Origin: Nitrospinota bacterium
GTDB lineage: Bacteria; Nitrospinota; Nitrospinia; Nitrospinales; VA-1
Direction: 5' to 3'
Assembly: GCA_002731985.1 (NCBI GenBank)
Contig: PCCT01000016.1
Coordinates: forward strand, 12,580-19,017
DNA: 6,438 nt
Below, piece by piece: positions 1 to 5,710 of the stretch. The number at the start of each line of letters is the position of its first letter. The stretch's first letter is position 1. The position numbers were made by a program, and so were the translations under genes. The notes below the pieces were generated by a model. That model saw nothing but the letters and a program-made list of their open reading frames with translations, was not told the DNA's origin and did no database searches.

Positions 1-110
1 TTCAAAGTTTAATTAATCAGCGGGTGCATTATAAAAAACCGGTGATAAATGTCAAATGAAAAAACGTGTTCGAGCCGCATTTTATGCGGTAAATCGGATT
101 TTTAATCATT
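1..110. other. gene-free left edge with a small hairpin
   Basis: I see no convincing reading frame here. The one clear structure is a perfect 6-bp stem with a 3-base loop at 75-89 (CCGCAT, TTT, ATGCGG). A run of five T follows at 99-103, about ten bases after the stem, and a run of A lies at 59-64. It could be a weak terminator of a gene lying left of the window, but the T-run is too far from the stem for a good intrinsic terminator. AT-rich intergenic DNA is the safest description. Confidence 0.4.
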
Positions 111-111
111 G

Positions 112-139
112 TTGTCGTTGTAAGTATTTGCTGTATACT
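112..139 (+). promoter_or_regulatory. candidate sigma70 promoter for def
   Basis: A -35-like TTGTCG (112-117) and a -10-like TATACT (134-139) are separated by 16 bases. A start near 146 would give a 5' leader of about 135 nt before def, which would include the long stem at 193-242. The match is by eye; no transcript evidence is available. Confidence 0.4.
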
Positions 140-192
140 GGAAAGCTGAGGAATAAAAATATTTAATGCGGGCTGTTAATAAATTACCTGTA

Positions 193-242
193 CACCAAAT
201 CGTAACCATTGTTTTGTGTGTTTAGGTATCCCCGGTTTGGTG
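193..242 (+). promoter_or_regulatory. long stem in the def 5' leader
   Basis: CACCAAATCG (193-202) pairs along its whole length with CGGTTTGGTG (233-242), giving a 10-bp helix with one G-U pair and a 30-base loop. TACCT (185-189), just before the helix, could pair with AGGTA (224-228) inside the loop, which would make a pseudoknot. GGTTTTATAT follows the helix directly, and the def SD lies about 30 bases downstream. It could be a cis-regulatory leader, an attenuator with an unusually large loop, or chance. I do not recognise a known riboswitch class. Confidence 0.35.
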
Positions 243-281
243 GTTTTATATATGGGAAGTATTGTTAAATGAGGAGTTAGT

Positions 282-848
282 ATGGCAGTGCTCAAGGTGG
301 CTAAACTAGGGAATCCGATTTTGCGGCAGATTGCTCAGCCCGTCGATTTTGAATTATTGAACTCGCCTGTCGGTGAAATGCAGGTTTTGATAGATAATAT
401 GATCGATACGATGCGGGAAGAAGATGGAGTTGGGTTGGCCGCGCCCCAGATATTTCAGTCTTTGCAGTTGGTTGTTATGGAGTGTTCGTTTAACGAGCGG
501 TATCCGGAAGCGCCGGAAATTCCTATGACGGTATTGGTGAATCCCGTGATAACCCACTACGGTGAGGAGAAAGCCATGGGTTGGGAGGGATGTTTGAGCT
601 TGAAGGATTTACGCGGGTTAGTTCCCCGCTCAGAAAAGGTAACTGTAGAATATTTTGATCGAGAGGGTAATTTCATTACTATCAAAGCCGAAGGTTTTCC
701 CGCCGTGGTTCTTCAACACGAGATCGACCATCTACAGGGTAAAGTGTTTCTGGATAGGATGACTGATCTGAGCCAATTGTCTTATCTGGAAGAGTTTGAA
801 GAATATATTGCTGATAAAGAAACTATCGATTCAGAATCCACTCAGTAG
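282..848 (+). CDS. def: peptide deformylase
   Basis: This cytosolic metalloenzyme removes the N-formyl group from the initiator methionine of nascent proteins at the ribosome exit. All three family motifs are present: GVGLAAPQ (residues 49-56), EGCLS (102-106) with metal ligand Cys104, and HEIDH (146-150) with metal ligands His146 and His150 and catalytic Glu147. The 188-aa length is slightly longer than many bacterial deformylases because of an acidic C-terminal tail after about residue 168. The residues after EGCLS are LKDLRG; many homologues have a hydrophobic residue and Pro there, a small variation outside the catalytic set. The start is fixed by GAGGAG at 271-276, five bases before the ATG. 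An unknown 115-aa gene follows after 18 bases and is probably co-transcribed. The usual partner fmt is not in the window. Confidence 0.97.
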   Translation: MAVLKVAKLGNPILRQIAQPVDFELLNSPVGEMQVLIDNMIDTMREEDGVGLAAPQIFQSLQLVVMECSFNERYPEAPEIPMTVLVNPVITHYGEEKAMGWEGCLSLKDLRGLVPRSEKVTVEYFDREGNFITIKAEGFPAVVLQHEIDHLQGKVFLDRMTDLSQLSYLEEFEEYIADKETIDSESTQ

Positions 849-866
849 GGAATAAAGGTTATTGTC

Positions 867-1214
867 GTGCCCGAACCTGCACTCACATTCCAGGAAGATG
901 TGCTCAATCTTTATCGCCTGCCTAATATAGGTGCGACTTATGCCAATACCTATGGAGAGGAAAATATTAAAAACCTGGTTGAGAAATACAGGGGTCTGGA
1001 TGAAGAAGAGATGAAGATGATGCGGGACTGGGTCATCTCTTATTCCAAATCTCCCGACTTAGCGACCAGTTTTGTTTCGGTTGGTGTTCTCCATGCTTTA
1101 GGGATGTCTCGGGAAGTGGATGAGGCTTATCTTTGGGCACAGGGGCTGGAAGATAAGGACCGGTTCATTCATCATTTTGATATAGGCAAATCGCTGGCAG
1201 AATACTTCACTTGA
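867..1214 (+). CDS. hypothetical protein, 115 aa, downstream of def
   Basis: I do not recognise this family. The frame uses a GTG start at 867 with an SD-like TAAAGGT at 853-859, and lies 18 bases after the def stop, so it is probably the second gene of the def transcript. The product is soluble in appearance, without signal peptide or membrane segment. It is acidic and mostly helical by eye: an acidic and lysine-rich stretch around residues 30-52 (GEENIKNLVEKYRGLDEEEMKMM), then an aromatic-rich C-terminal part with FIHHFDIGKSLAEYF. The two adjacent His (101-102) are not in a recognisable metal motif. Codon use resembles def and the frame has no competing longer frame, so the gene is likely real. 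Its stop is 3 bp from the stop of the convergent exporter. Confidence 0.75.
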   Translation: MPEPALTFQEDVLNLYRLPNIGATYANTYGEENIKNLVEKYRGLDEEEMKMMRDWVISYSKSPDLATSFVSVGVLHALGMSREVDEAYLWAQGLEDKDRFIHHFDIGKSLAEYFT

Positions 1215-1217
1215 TAC

Positions 1218-2579
1218 TCAACGATCCTCTTTTTCTGGGGGAATATCGGGTGTTGGGTTGAACTCACTTGGGTCTGCGGGGGGTAGGGGAGTATCTACGG
1301 TTCCTTCTTTCAATCGCGACCGTGCCGAAGACAGGAACAGAACCCATAGGACACCAGGAATTATATACAATCCGCCCATCCATAAGATGACTGACTCGAT
1401 GGTCATATGCATACCGTCGATGGCGACCCCGACTACTCCATTGCTGATTCCCATAACCAATGTCAGCAGAGCCATTTCAGTTCCAAAAATCCGCCCTAAA
1501 AACTGTCGGTCGGCTTCCAGGTGAATAAGAGCCGAGCTGAACACCCACACGATTGACCCGAACATCCCTGATAATCCCATGCATAATGAGGCGGTCCACA
1601 GGCTTGTAGAATATGAAAAAGCCCATAGCGTGAGACCTCCGAGAAAAAATGCCACCGCGATTGCCCATTGAAGTGCTCGTGCCGATTCTCCAAACCACTT
1701 CTTGGTCATGATGGGGCCTATCGCGGCACCAATGCCTCTACAGGAGTACATGACGCCGACTCCCATGGATACGGCCGCAGGGTCTGACCACGCACGATGT
1801 GCGAATAAAGGAACCAGTGTCATTATGCCGCCTTTGATAGCGACGCCTGATTTTAACAACGCCAGTGCCAGCACAATGGGCTGAGCGAGGAGGTAGCGGC
1901 CTCCTTCGACCAGGCCTTTGAATCCGCTTCCCACATTATTTGCGACTGGTTCTTCTGATTTTTTGCCAGGACTGGAAATCCTGATAATGAACCCTGCTGA
2001 TACCAGGTACGTTATGGCATCCAGTATGAATGCAATCCTGATCCCGAGCAGGCTAACCACAAATCCACCCAGTGCGGCACCCAAGGCAAGCATAACGGAC
2101 CAGGTGGCTCCAGAAAGTGCATTGGCTGTGACTAGATGATTTCTTGGTACGAGCGAAGGCAGGATGGCACTTCTGGCAGGTTCAAAAAATCCTGAAAGAG
2201 CGACTTCAAGCAGGGTCAGGGTGTAAACCAACCATAGGTCTTCCTTGCCGTCGACCATGAGAAAGCCTAGAACTGTGAGACAGCGCAGGACATCGCTTGC
2301 GATCAATATGTTTTTTCGATCCATGCGGTCTATCACCACACCTGCGAGAGGGCTCACCACGACCATGGGCAATAGTTTAGCCATCATGGCGGCGGCCATT
2401 GCCATTCCTGAACCGGTGAGCTGAAGGATGAGCGCGTACAGCGCGATGCTATTGACCCAGTTCCCTAAATCCGAAATGACTTGTCCGTACCAGAGGTTTC
2501 TGAAGGAAGGGTTTTCCTTGAGTACGGAAATATATCCGGTGGAGCTGTTGGTAGAGGTGTCGGATGTTGAAGTATTCAC
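1218..2579 (-). CDS. major facilitator superfamily exporter, MFS_3/EntS-like
   Basis: This is a 453-aa inner-membrane secondary transporter, probably a proton-driven exporter of a small hydrophobic compound; the substrate cannot be read from the sequence. About twelve hydrophobic segments lie between residues 30 and 417, with a cytosolic loop near 201-222 separating the halves. The loop between TM2 and TM3 carries the MFS motif A (GVVIDRMDRKN, 80-90, with Asp84, Arg85 and Arg88). FFEPARSAILPSLV (131-144) followed by ANALSG (152-157) is the pattern typical of the MFS_3 group, which includes the enterobactin exporter EntS and many macrolide-efflux-like proteins. The Pro-rich charged tail after residue 425 should be cytosolic. 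The N-terminus is Ser/Thr-rich. The start is GTG; no ATG, GTG or TTG occurs in frame between it and the first TM, and I see no SD before it. The gene lies 81 bases downstream of the kinase-like gene on the same strand. Confidence 0.93.
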   Translation of the reverse strand: MNTSTSDTSTNSSTGYISVLKENPSFRNLWYGQVISDLGNWVNSIALYALILQLTGSGMAMAAAMMAKLLPMVVVSPLAGVVIDRMDRKNILIASDVLRCLTVLGFLMVDGKEDLWLVYTLTLLEVALSGFFEPARSAILPSLVPRNHLVTANALSGATWSVMLALGAALGGFVVSLLGIRIAFILDAITYLVSAGFIIRISSPGKKSEEPVANNVGSGFKGLVEGGRYLLAQPIVLALALLKSGVAIKGGIMTLVPLFAHRAWSDPAAVSMGVGVMYSCRGIGAAIGPIMTKKWFGESARALQWAIAVAFFLGGLTLWAFSYSTSLWTASLCMGLSGMFGSIVWVFSSALIHLEADRQFLGRIFGTEMALLTLVMGISNGVVGVAIDGMHMTIESVILWMGGLYIIPGVLWVLFLSSARSRLKEGTVDTPLPPADPSEFNPTPDIPPEKEDR

Positions 2580-2614
2580 AGGCCAGAAGGAGGCAGTAGC
2601 AACAATAAATTTTT

Positions 2615-2641
2615 TCTATATTGTCGCATACTTCCGGTCAA
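2615..2641 (-). promoter_or_regulatory. possible promoter for the MFS gene
   Basis: Read on the minus strand, TTGACC (plus-strand 2636-2641) and TATAGA (plus-strand 2615-2620) are 15 bases apart, in the 81-base gap between the kinase-like gene and the exporter. The -35 is good but the spacing is short. If used, the exporter could be transcribed apart from the kinase-like gene, with a leader of about 30 bases. Confidence 0.3.
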
Positions 2642-2660
2642 CCTGTATAAGAGAAGGTGC

Positions 2661-3359
2661 TCAGGCAGTCTTTTGTTTTTCTTCACTCATCAGGGCAATC
2701 GTTTTGCAGATGTTATCCTGACTCAACGATGAAGTGTTGAAGCAAGTATCGAAGTTGGAGGAATCGTTTATATCATCGCTAAAATAATGTTTGTTGAATT
2801 GCTCACGCTCCTTATCTGTAGTCTGGATCATTTTTCTTGCATCGGTCGCAGAAATTTTACGCAAAGCGACAATGTTCTTCACGCGATCTTCTAATGGAGC
2901 TACAAAACGTATGTTTAATCCCTGCTTTTGGTCTGCCAGTATGCGGTTGCCGCCTCTTCCCAGGATGATGGCACTTTCCTGCGCTACGATCACCTTCATG
3001 AACTGGGAAATTTTGATCACATAATCTTTCTGTAAAATAGCCCCGGACTTGATGAGGTAGTTGATCCAATCATCGATTCCATTGCGGTTGTGTTCGTCAA
3101 GAGTTTCTATAAAGCTTCGGCTAAGGTTTTCCCTTTGGGCCATGTGATCGAGCAAGTTCCGCCCATAAACTTTCCATCCAAGTGCTTTTTCAAGTTCAGG
3201 TACTAAAGATTCCTCACCACACCCAAACTGCCTGGAAATGGTCAGAAATGGAAAGATTTCAATTTTCTTTTCTTTTTCTTGCTTTTTATGAGCTTCCCAT
3301 TCGGCAATTTTTTCTCCGATAATTTTTTCAGCCAGTGTTTCTGGCATTGTGGTTGGCAT
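2661..3359 (-). CDS. cytidylate kinase-like protein (Cytidylate_kin2 type)
   Basis: This is a 232-aa cytosolic P-loop protein of the family related to CMP kinase (Cmk). Known members are mostly uncharacterised; a nucleoside monophosphate kinase role is inferred from fold. Residues 1-34 are a charged, probably helical extension. FLTISRQFGCGEES (38-51) is the P-loop region: family members usually read ISRQ/ISRE followed by GSGG, so Cys47 and Glu49 are atypical. AIILGRGGNRIL (130-141) and the RFVAPLEDRV segment (151-160) match the family core, DKEREQFNKHYF (182-193) corresponds to the lid/NMP region, and FDTCFNTSSLS (203-213) corresponds to the usual strand ending in NT-x-LS. The start has an excellent SD, AGGAGG (plus-strand 3366-3371), six bases before the ATG. 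A true essential Cmk would have GxxGxGK[ST], so this is more likely an accessory or regulatory paralogue. Confidence 0.85.
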   Translation of the reverse strand: MPTTMPETLAEKIIGEKIAEWEAHKKQEKEKKIEIFPFLTISRQFGCGEESLVPELEKALGWKVYGRNLLDHMAQRENLSRSFIETLDEHNRNGIDDWINYLIKSGAILQKDYVIKISQFMKVIVAQESAIILGRGGNRILADQKQGLNIRFVAPLEDRVKNIVALRKISATDARKMIQTTDKEREQFNKHYFSDDINDSSNFDTCFNTSSLSQDNICKTIALMSEEKQKTA

Positions 3360-3395
3360 AGTCCGCCTCCTAGGAAATCAGTCTGGTTGTCATAT

Positions 3396-3410
3396 GAGCC
3401 AGTTAGGCTC
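3396..3410. other. small hairpin in the leader of the kinase-like gene
   Basis: GAGCC (3396-3400) and GGCTC (3406-3410) form a 5-bp GC-rich stem with a 5-base loop. On the plus strand CATTTTT follows, as in a weak intrinsic terminator, but no plus-strand gene ends here. On the minus strand it lies in the kinase leader, about 25 bases upstream of the SD. Its function is unknown and the stem is short. Confidence 0.25.
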
Positions 3411-3431
3411 CATTTTTCTTGCCTGTAAATA

Positions 3432-3460
3432 AAAATAGGTATGTGCGAGATAAATAGCAA
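3432..3460 (-). promoter_or_regulatory. possible promoter for the kinase-like gene
   Basis: On the minus strand TTGCTA (plus-strand 3455-3460) and TATTTT (plus-strand 3432-3437) are separated by 17 bases. A start near 3425 would give a leader of roughly 65 nt holding the hairpin at 3396-3410 and the SD. The -10 is a weak match. Confidence 0.3.
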
Positions 3461-3483
3461 CCCAAATGCGGAGAATCATGTTT

Positions 3484-3512
3484 TTGGTGAATTCACAGAC
3501 ACACGGTATAAT
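3484..3512 (+). promoter_or_regulatory. sigma70-like promoter for the membrane protein-hydroxylase unit
   Basis: A perfect -10 TATAAT (3507-3512) lies 17 bases after TTGGTG (3484-3489). This is the best promoter match in the window. A start near 3519 leaves about 49 nt of leader before the ATG at 3568, which has a strong SD. Confidence 0.6.
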
Positions 3513-3567
3513 GAATATTTCATGGGATTTTTGCTATGGTTTTTTGTGAGGGACTGGAGGAAGGGTA

Positions 3568-4053
3568 ATGGAGAAAGAGTTGGAACCAAAGGGAGAGTTT
3601 AGGGATGAGAAAAAGGAGAACCTGAGCCGCCGGATTTCGTTCTGGTTTTCTCTGGTTGTTTCCATTGCGTTGACGTGCTGGTATTACTCGTCGAATCCGC
3701 CCGACACAACGGAAATGATGAAAATGAGGTCGTTTTTTAAGGAAAATATTATGGATGTGGCGAAGTTTATACGGCTTCCATACGGTGAGATGGAACAATT
3801 CGCGGAATCAAAAACACATCCTTTTTACAAGACATACTTCAAAGCTTCGGGTGTTGAGAAGGATAAGATCAAAGCCTTGATCCACATATCTCGTGACTAC
3901 AACCCGAATCAGTATTGGTTCAATATGATGTTTTTGTGGGTGATAGCATTTACCAGTCTCTGGTTTTTGGGCTTGATGCTGGAAGCTGTTATGATTCTTG
4001 TGCGGCGTGATGACGCTGAAAGAAAATGGCGTCGTAAACAAAACGTTGAATAA
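3568..4053 (+). CDS. hypothetical two-TM membrane protein, 161 aa
   Basis: No family is recognised. After a charged N-terminus of about 22 residues comes a membrane segment at about 24-40 (FWFSLVVSIALTCWYY), then about 78 polar residues (41-118), then a second segment at about 121-145, and a strongly basic tail (RRDDAERKWRRK, 146-157). By the positive-inside rule both ends are cytosolic and the central loop is periplasmic. The loop has no cysteine and no motif I know. The start is well supported by GGAGG at 3556-3560, seven bases before the ATG. The gene precedes the fatty acid hydroxylase by 54 bases and probably shares its promoter, so a role beside that enzyme in the membrane is possible but unproven. 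Confidence 0.8.
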   Translation: MEKELEPKGEFRDEKKENLSRRISFWFSLVVSIALTCWYYSSNPPDTTEMMKMRSFFKENIMDVAKFIRLPYGEMEQFAESKTHPFYKTYFKASGVEKDKIKALIHISRDYNPNQYWFNMMFLWVIAFTSLWFLGLMLEAVMILVRRDDAERKWRRKQNVE

Positions 4054-4107
4054 GTTTTCCACGCACCCGGGTTATTTGCCTCCCGTTTTAAAACAGGAAT
4101 AGCGGAA

Positions 4108-4926
4108 ATGGATGGAAACACTTTACGTTTTACGATTTTTATTTCAGTGTTCTTGACGATGCTGATTCTTGAGAGGTTTATTTCCAGGCATCCGGCGGTG
4201 GATTCAAAACCTCGCCGATTGGGGATCAATCTTGGGCTTACTGGGCTGAATACTTTGTTGGCTAAACTGGTATTCGGGGCCGCCGCAGTGGGCGCAGCGG
4301 AAATTGCCGGGAGTAGGGGCTGGGGGCTACTCAATATGCTGGATTGGCCTGAAGAGGTGGAGCTCGTTCTGGCAGTTATTATTCTTGATTTTGCGATTTA
4401 CCTTCAGCATGTGATCATTCACAAGGTGCCTTTCTTCTGGAGGTTTCATGTGGTGCATCACTCAGACCTCGACCTCGATGTGTCCTCTGGTTTGCGTTTT
4501 CATCCGATAGAGATTCTTGCGTCGATGCTTTATAAAATCGGAATCGTTTATCTTCTGGGTCCCGCGCCTCTTGCGGTTTTTGTTTTTGAGGTTATTCTAA
4601 ATGGAATGGCTCTTTTCTCTCATTCCAATATTACATTGCCCGACAAAATGGATCGTCTCTGCAGGAGTTTGATTGTAACGCCGGATATGCATCGCATCCA
4701 TCATTCGGTTGAAGTCAGGGAGACGAACTCAAATTACGGGTTTAACCTTTCTATCTGGGATCGAATGCTGGGTACGTACACGCGGGAGGCATTGAAGGCT
4801 CAACCGGAGATTGTGATTGGTCTTGAAACGTTTAGGCGTCCGGAGGAGGTGACGTTCAAGAACCTTTTGATAATGCCGTTGCAAAATACCTCCCAAGAAT
4901 ACAGTCAATCATCTCAAATAAAATGA
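4108..4926 (+). CDS. fatty acid hydroxylase / sterol desaturase family protein
   Basis: This is a 272-aa integral membrane di-iron enzyme of the FA_hydroxylase family, which hydroxylates or desaturates lipid acyl chains, sterols or carotenoids using O2. The His clusters are complete: HVIIH (101-105), HVVHH (114-118), RFHP (130-133), HSN (172-174) and HRIHH (195-199). The closing pattern NYGFNLSIWDRMLGTY (209-224) is typical of the bacterial subgroup. Hydrophobic segments lie near residues 8-24, 41-66, 86-100, 136-150 and 154-171, arranged so that the His boxes face the cytosol. The C-terminal tail of about 45 residues is hydrophilic. The ATG has a modest SD (AGGA, 4095-4098). The substrate cannot be told from sequence. 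Downstream, eleven bases after the stop, starts a truncated pyruvate kinase. Confidence 0.93.
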   Translation: MDGNTLRFTIFISVFLTMLILERFISRHPAVDSKPRRLGINLGLTGLNTLLAKLVFGAAAVGAAEIAGSRGWGLLNMLDWPEEVELVLAVIILDFAIYLQHVIIHKVPFFWRFHVVHHSDLDLDVSSGLRFHPIEILASMLYKIGIVYLLGPAPLAVFVFEVILNGMALFSHSNITLPDKMDRLCRSLIVTPDMHRIHHSVEVRETNSNYGFNLSIWDRMLGTYTREALKAQPEIVIGLETFRRPEEVTFKNLLIMPLQNTSQEYSQSSQIK

Positions 4927-4936
4927 TGGGGGTTGT

Positions 4937-5113
4937 ATGGATATTCGACTGACAAAGATTTTAGCTTCTCTTGGACCTGCGACGGGTGGGAAGAAGATCC
5001 GCGATTTGGTTCGGTCTGGGGTCAATGTGTTTAGGCTTAACCTGTCCCACGGCGGGCATACTGTGAGATGCGATTTAACAACCCCAAGCCTAAGTCACAA
5101 CTACAGCAGTTAA
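4937..5113 (+). pseudogene. pyk: 5' fragment of a pyruvate kinase gene, truncated
   Basis: The 58-codon frame starts with an ATG preceded by a G-rich SD (about 4927-4932). It encodes a clear pyruvate kinase N-terminus: TKILASLGPAT (6-16) and GVNVFRLNLSHGGH (28-41) match the family patterns TKI[VI]xTLGPA(S/T) and G.NVFR[LM]NFSHG.H. These contain the Arg33, Asn35 and Ser37 that contact nucleotide and metal in intact enzymes. After His41, at about 5059, the sequence no longer resembles the family and the frame stops at 5111-5113. Pyruvate kinase is normally about 470 aa, so over 90% is missing, including the catalytic Lys/Glu barrel, the B domain and the C domain. No other piece of the gene is in the window. 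It cannot be active. The intact gene probably once followed the hydroxylase gene in one operon. Confidence 0.85.
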
Positions 5114-5142
5114 AACAACTTGTTAAACAGTATATGGGCTAG
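5068..5142 (+). pseudogene. possible 3' remnant of an unidentified gene
   Basis: In the frame one base off the pyruvate kinase stump, a 24-codon stretch begins MRFNNPKP and ends KQLVKQYMG before a TAG stop. It begins where pyruvate kinase similarity ends, and its Lys/Gln/Leu-rich helical composition looks like the C-terminus of a protein. That fits the other side of a recombination junction. No family can be named, no start signal is visible, and a stretch this short may be chance. Confidence 0.25.
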
Positions 5143-5200
5143 TTATCTGGTACAGCCCCTAAATTTTATTTTCTATGTAAAAATATAGAGATGTTGGTCT

Positions 5201-5428
5201 ATGTCAATTAGATATTATCTGGTTTCCACTATCGTAGTGGTGGTCTTGACAGTTGCTGTCAGTTGGTGGCAACAGAAAAAAACCGCTAAGGAAATTTTCA
5301 TTGTATTTTGTCAGGTCGTATTATTGTTGGCGGTTCTTCTCGGCGCAGTGGTGGGTTTTGCGGAATTACTAGAGCACTTTGGGATAGCTCGATCTGGATT
5401 CATTATCAAAGGGGAGGAGCTTAGGTGA
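5201..5428 (+). CDS. small two-TM membrane protein, 75 aa (first of a coupled pair)
   Basis: This is an unrecognised small inner-membrane protein. Hydrophobic segments span about residues 5-22 (YYLVSTIVVVVLTVAVSW) and 33-54, joined by a basic turn QQKKTAK (24-30), so the short loop is probably cytosolic and both ends face the periplasm. Its stop TGA overlaps the GTG start of the next gene by GTGA, a sign of translational coupling; the coupled pair is the best evidence that both are genes. The SD before its own ATG is weak. Nothing else indicates a function. Confidence 0.65.
   Translation: MSIRYYLVSTIVVVVLTVAVSWWQQKKTAKEIFIVFCQVVLLLAVLLGAVVGFAELLEHFGIARSGFIIKGEELR
5411..5419 (+). promoter_or_regulatory. 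strong ribosome binding site deciding the GTG start at 5425
   Basis: GGGGAGGAG lies inside the end of the upstream 75-aa gene, five bases before the GTG at 5425. It fixes a non-ATG start and supports coupled translation of the two small membrane proteins. Confidence 0.7.
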
Positions 5429-5652
5429 GGACCGGTCTAGAATTTTCACCAGTTATGATAGCCATTTTGTTCTTGGCTTTTATGGGCATATCCTTTTTCA
5501 TGGGAATGCTGGTGCACTCAGCTTTTGTCCACGAGGACAAGAAAAACTTGAAACGGGACAGTAAAAAAGCTTGGGTGTTGAGCATGACGGCAGGGACAGG
5601 GGTCACTGGCTGGATGTTTCTCTATGGCTACTACATAAACTTCTTTAACTGA
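5425..5652 (+). CDS. small two-TM membrane protein, 75 aa (second of a coupled pair)
   Basis: This is an unrecognised protein of the same length as its upstream partner. A first hydrophobic segment at about 9-31 (PVMIAILFLAFMGISFFMGM...) is followed by a charged loop HEDKKNLKRDSKK (36-48) and a second segment at about 49-71 with Gly-rich TAGTGVTGW. The very basic loop should be cytosolic, leaving short periplasmic ends. The GTG start has a strong SD and overlaps the upstream stop by four bases. The two proteins share two-TM architecture but no clear sequence identity, so they may be a small membrane complex such as a two-subunit channel, holin-like pair or assembly factor. None of these can be chosen on the evidence here. 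Confidence 0.7.
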   Translation: MRTGLEFSPVMIAILFLAFMGISFFMGMLVHSAFVHEDKKNLKRDSKKAWVLSMTAGTGVTGWMFLYGYYINFFN

Positions 5653-5710
5653 AAAGAAGAATCTTTCCTGTTAATACGGTCTGAACTCGGGCCTTATGGC
5701 TGTTCAATAA

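Noticed and set aside
354..557. Minus-strand open frame inside def
   Set aside because: It lies wholly antisense to a certain gene with all three deformylase motifs and has no SD or family resemblance.
1258..2139. Several plus-strand open frames opposite the exporter
   Set aside because: They are shadow frames of a clear MFS protein; none has a recognisable domain.
3396..3420. Hairpin followed by CATTTTT as a plus-strand terminator
   Set aside because: No plus-strand transcript is expected to end there, and the stem is only 5 bp; kept only as a low-confidence leader hairpin.
4085..4094. 10-bp palindrome GTTTTAAAAC between the membrane protein and hydroxylase genes
   Set aside because: It is AT-rich with no loop or flanking T-run, so it is not a terminator. 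A simple palindrome of this composition may be chance.
3909..4334. Minus-strand 141-codon frame across the gap between the 161-aa gene and the hydroxylase
   Set aside because: It overlaps two well-supported plus-strand genes, is rich in low-complexity Ala/Pro/Ser and has no SD.
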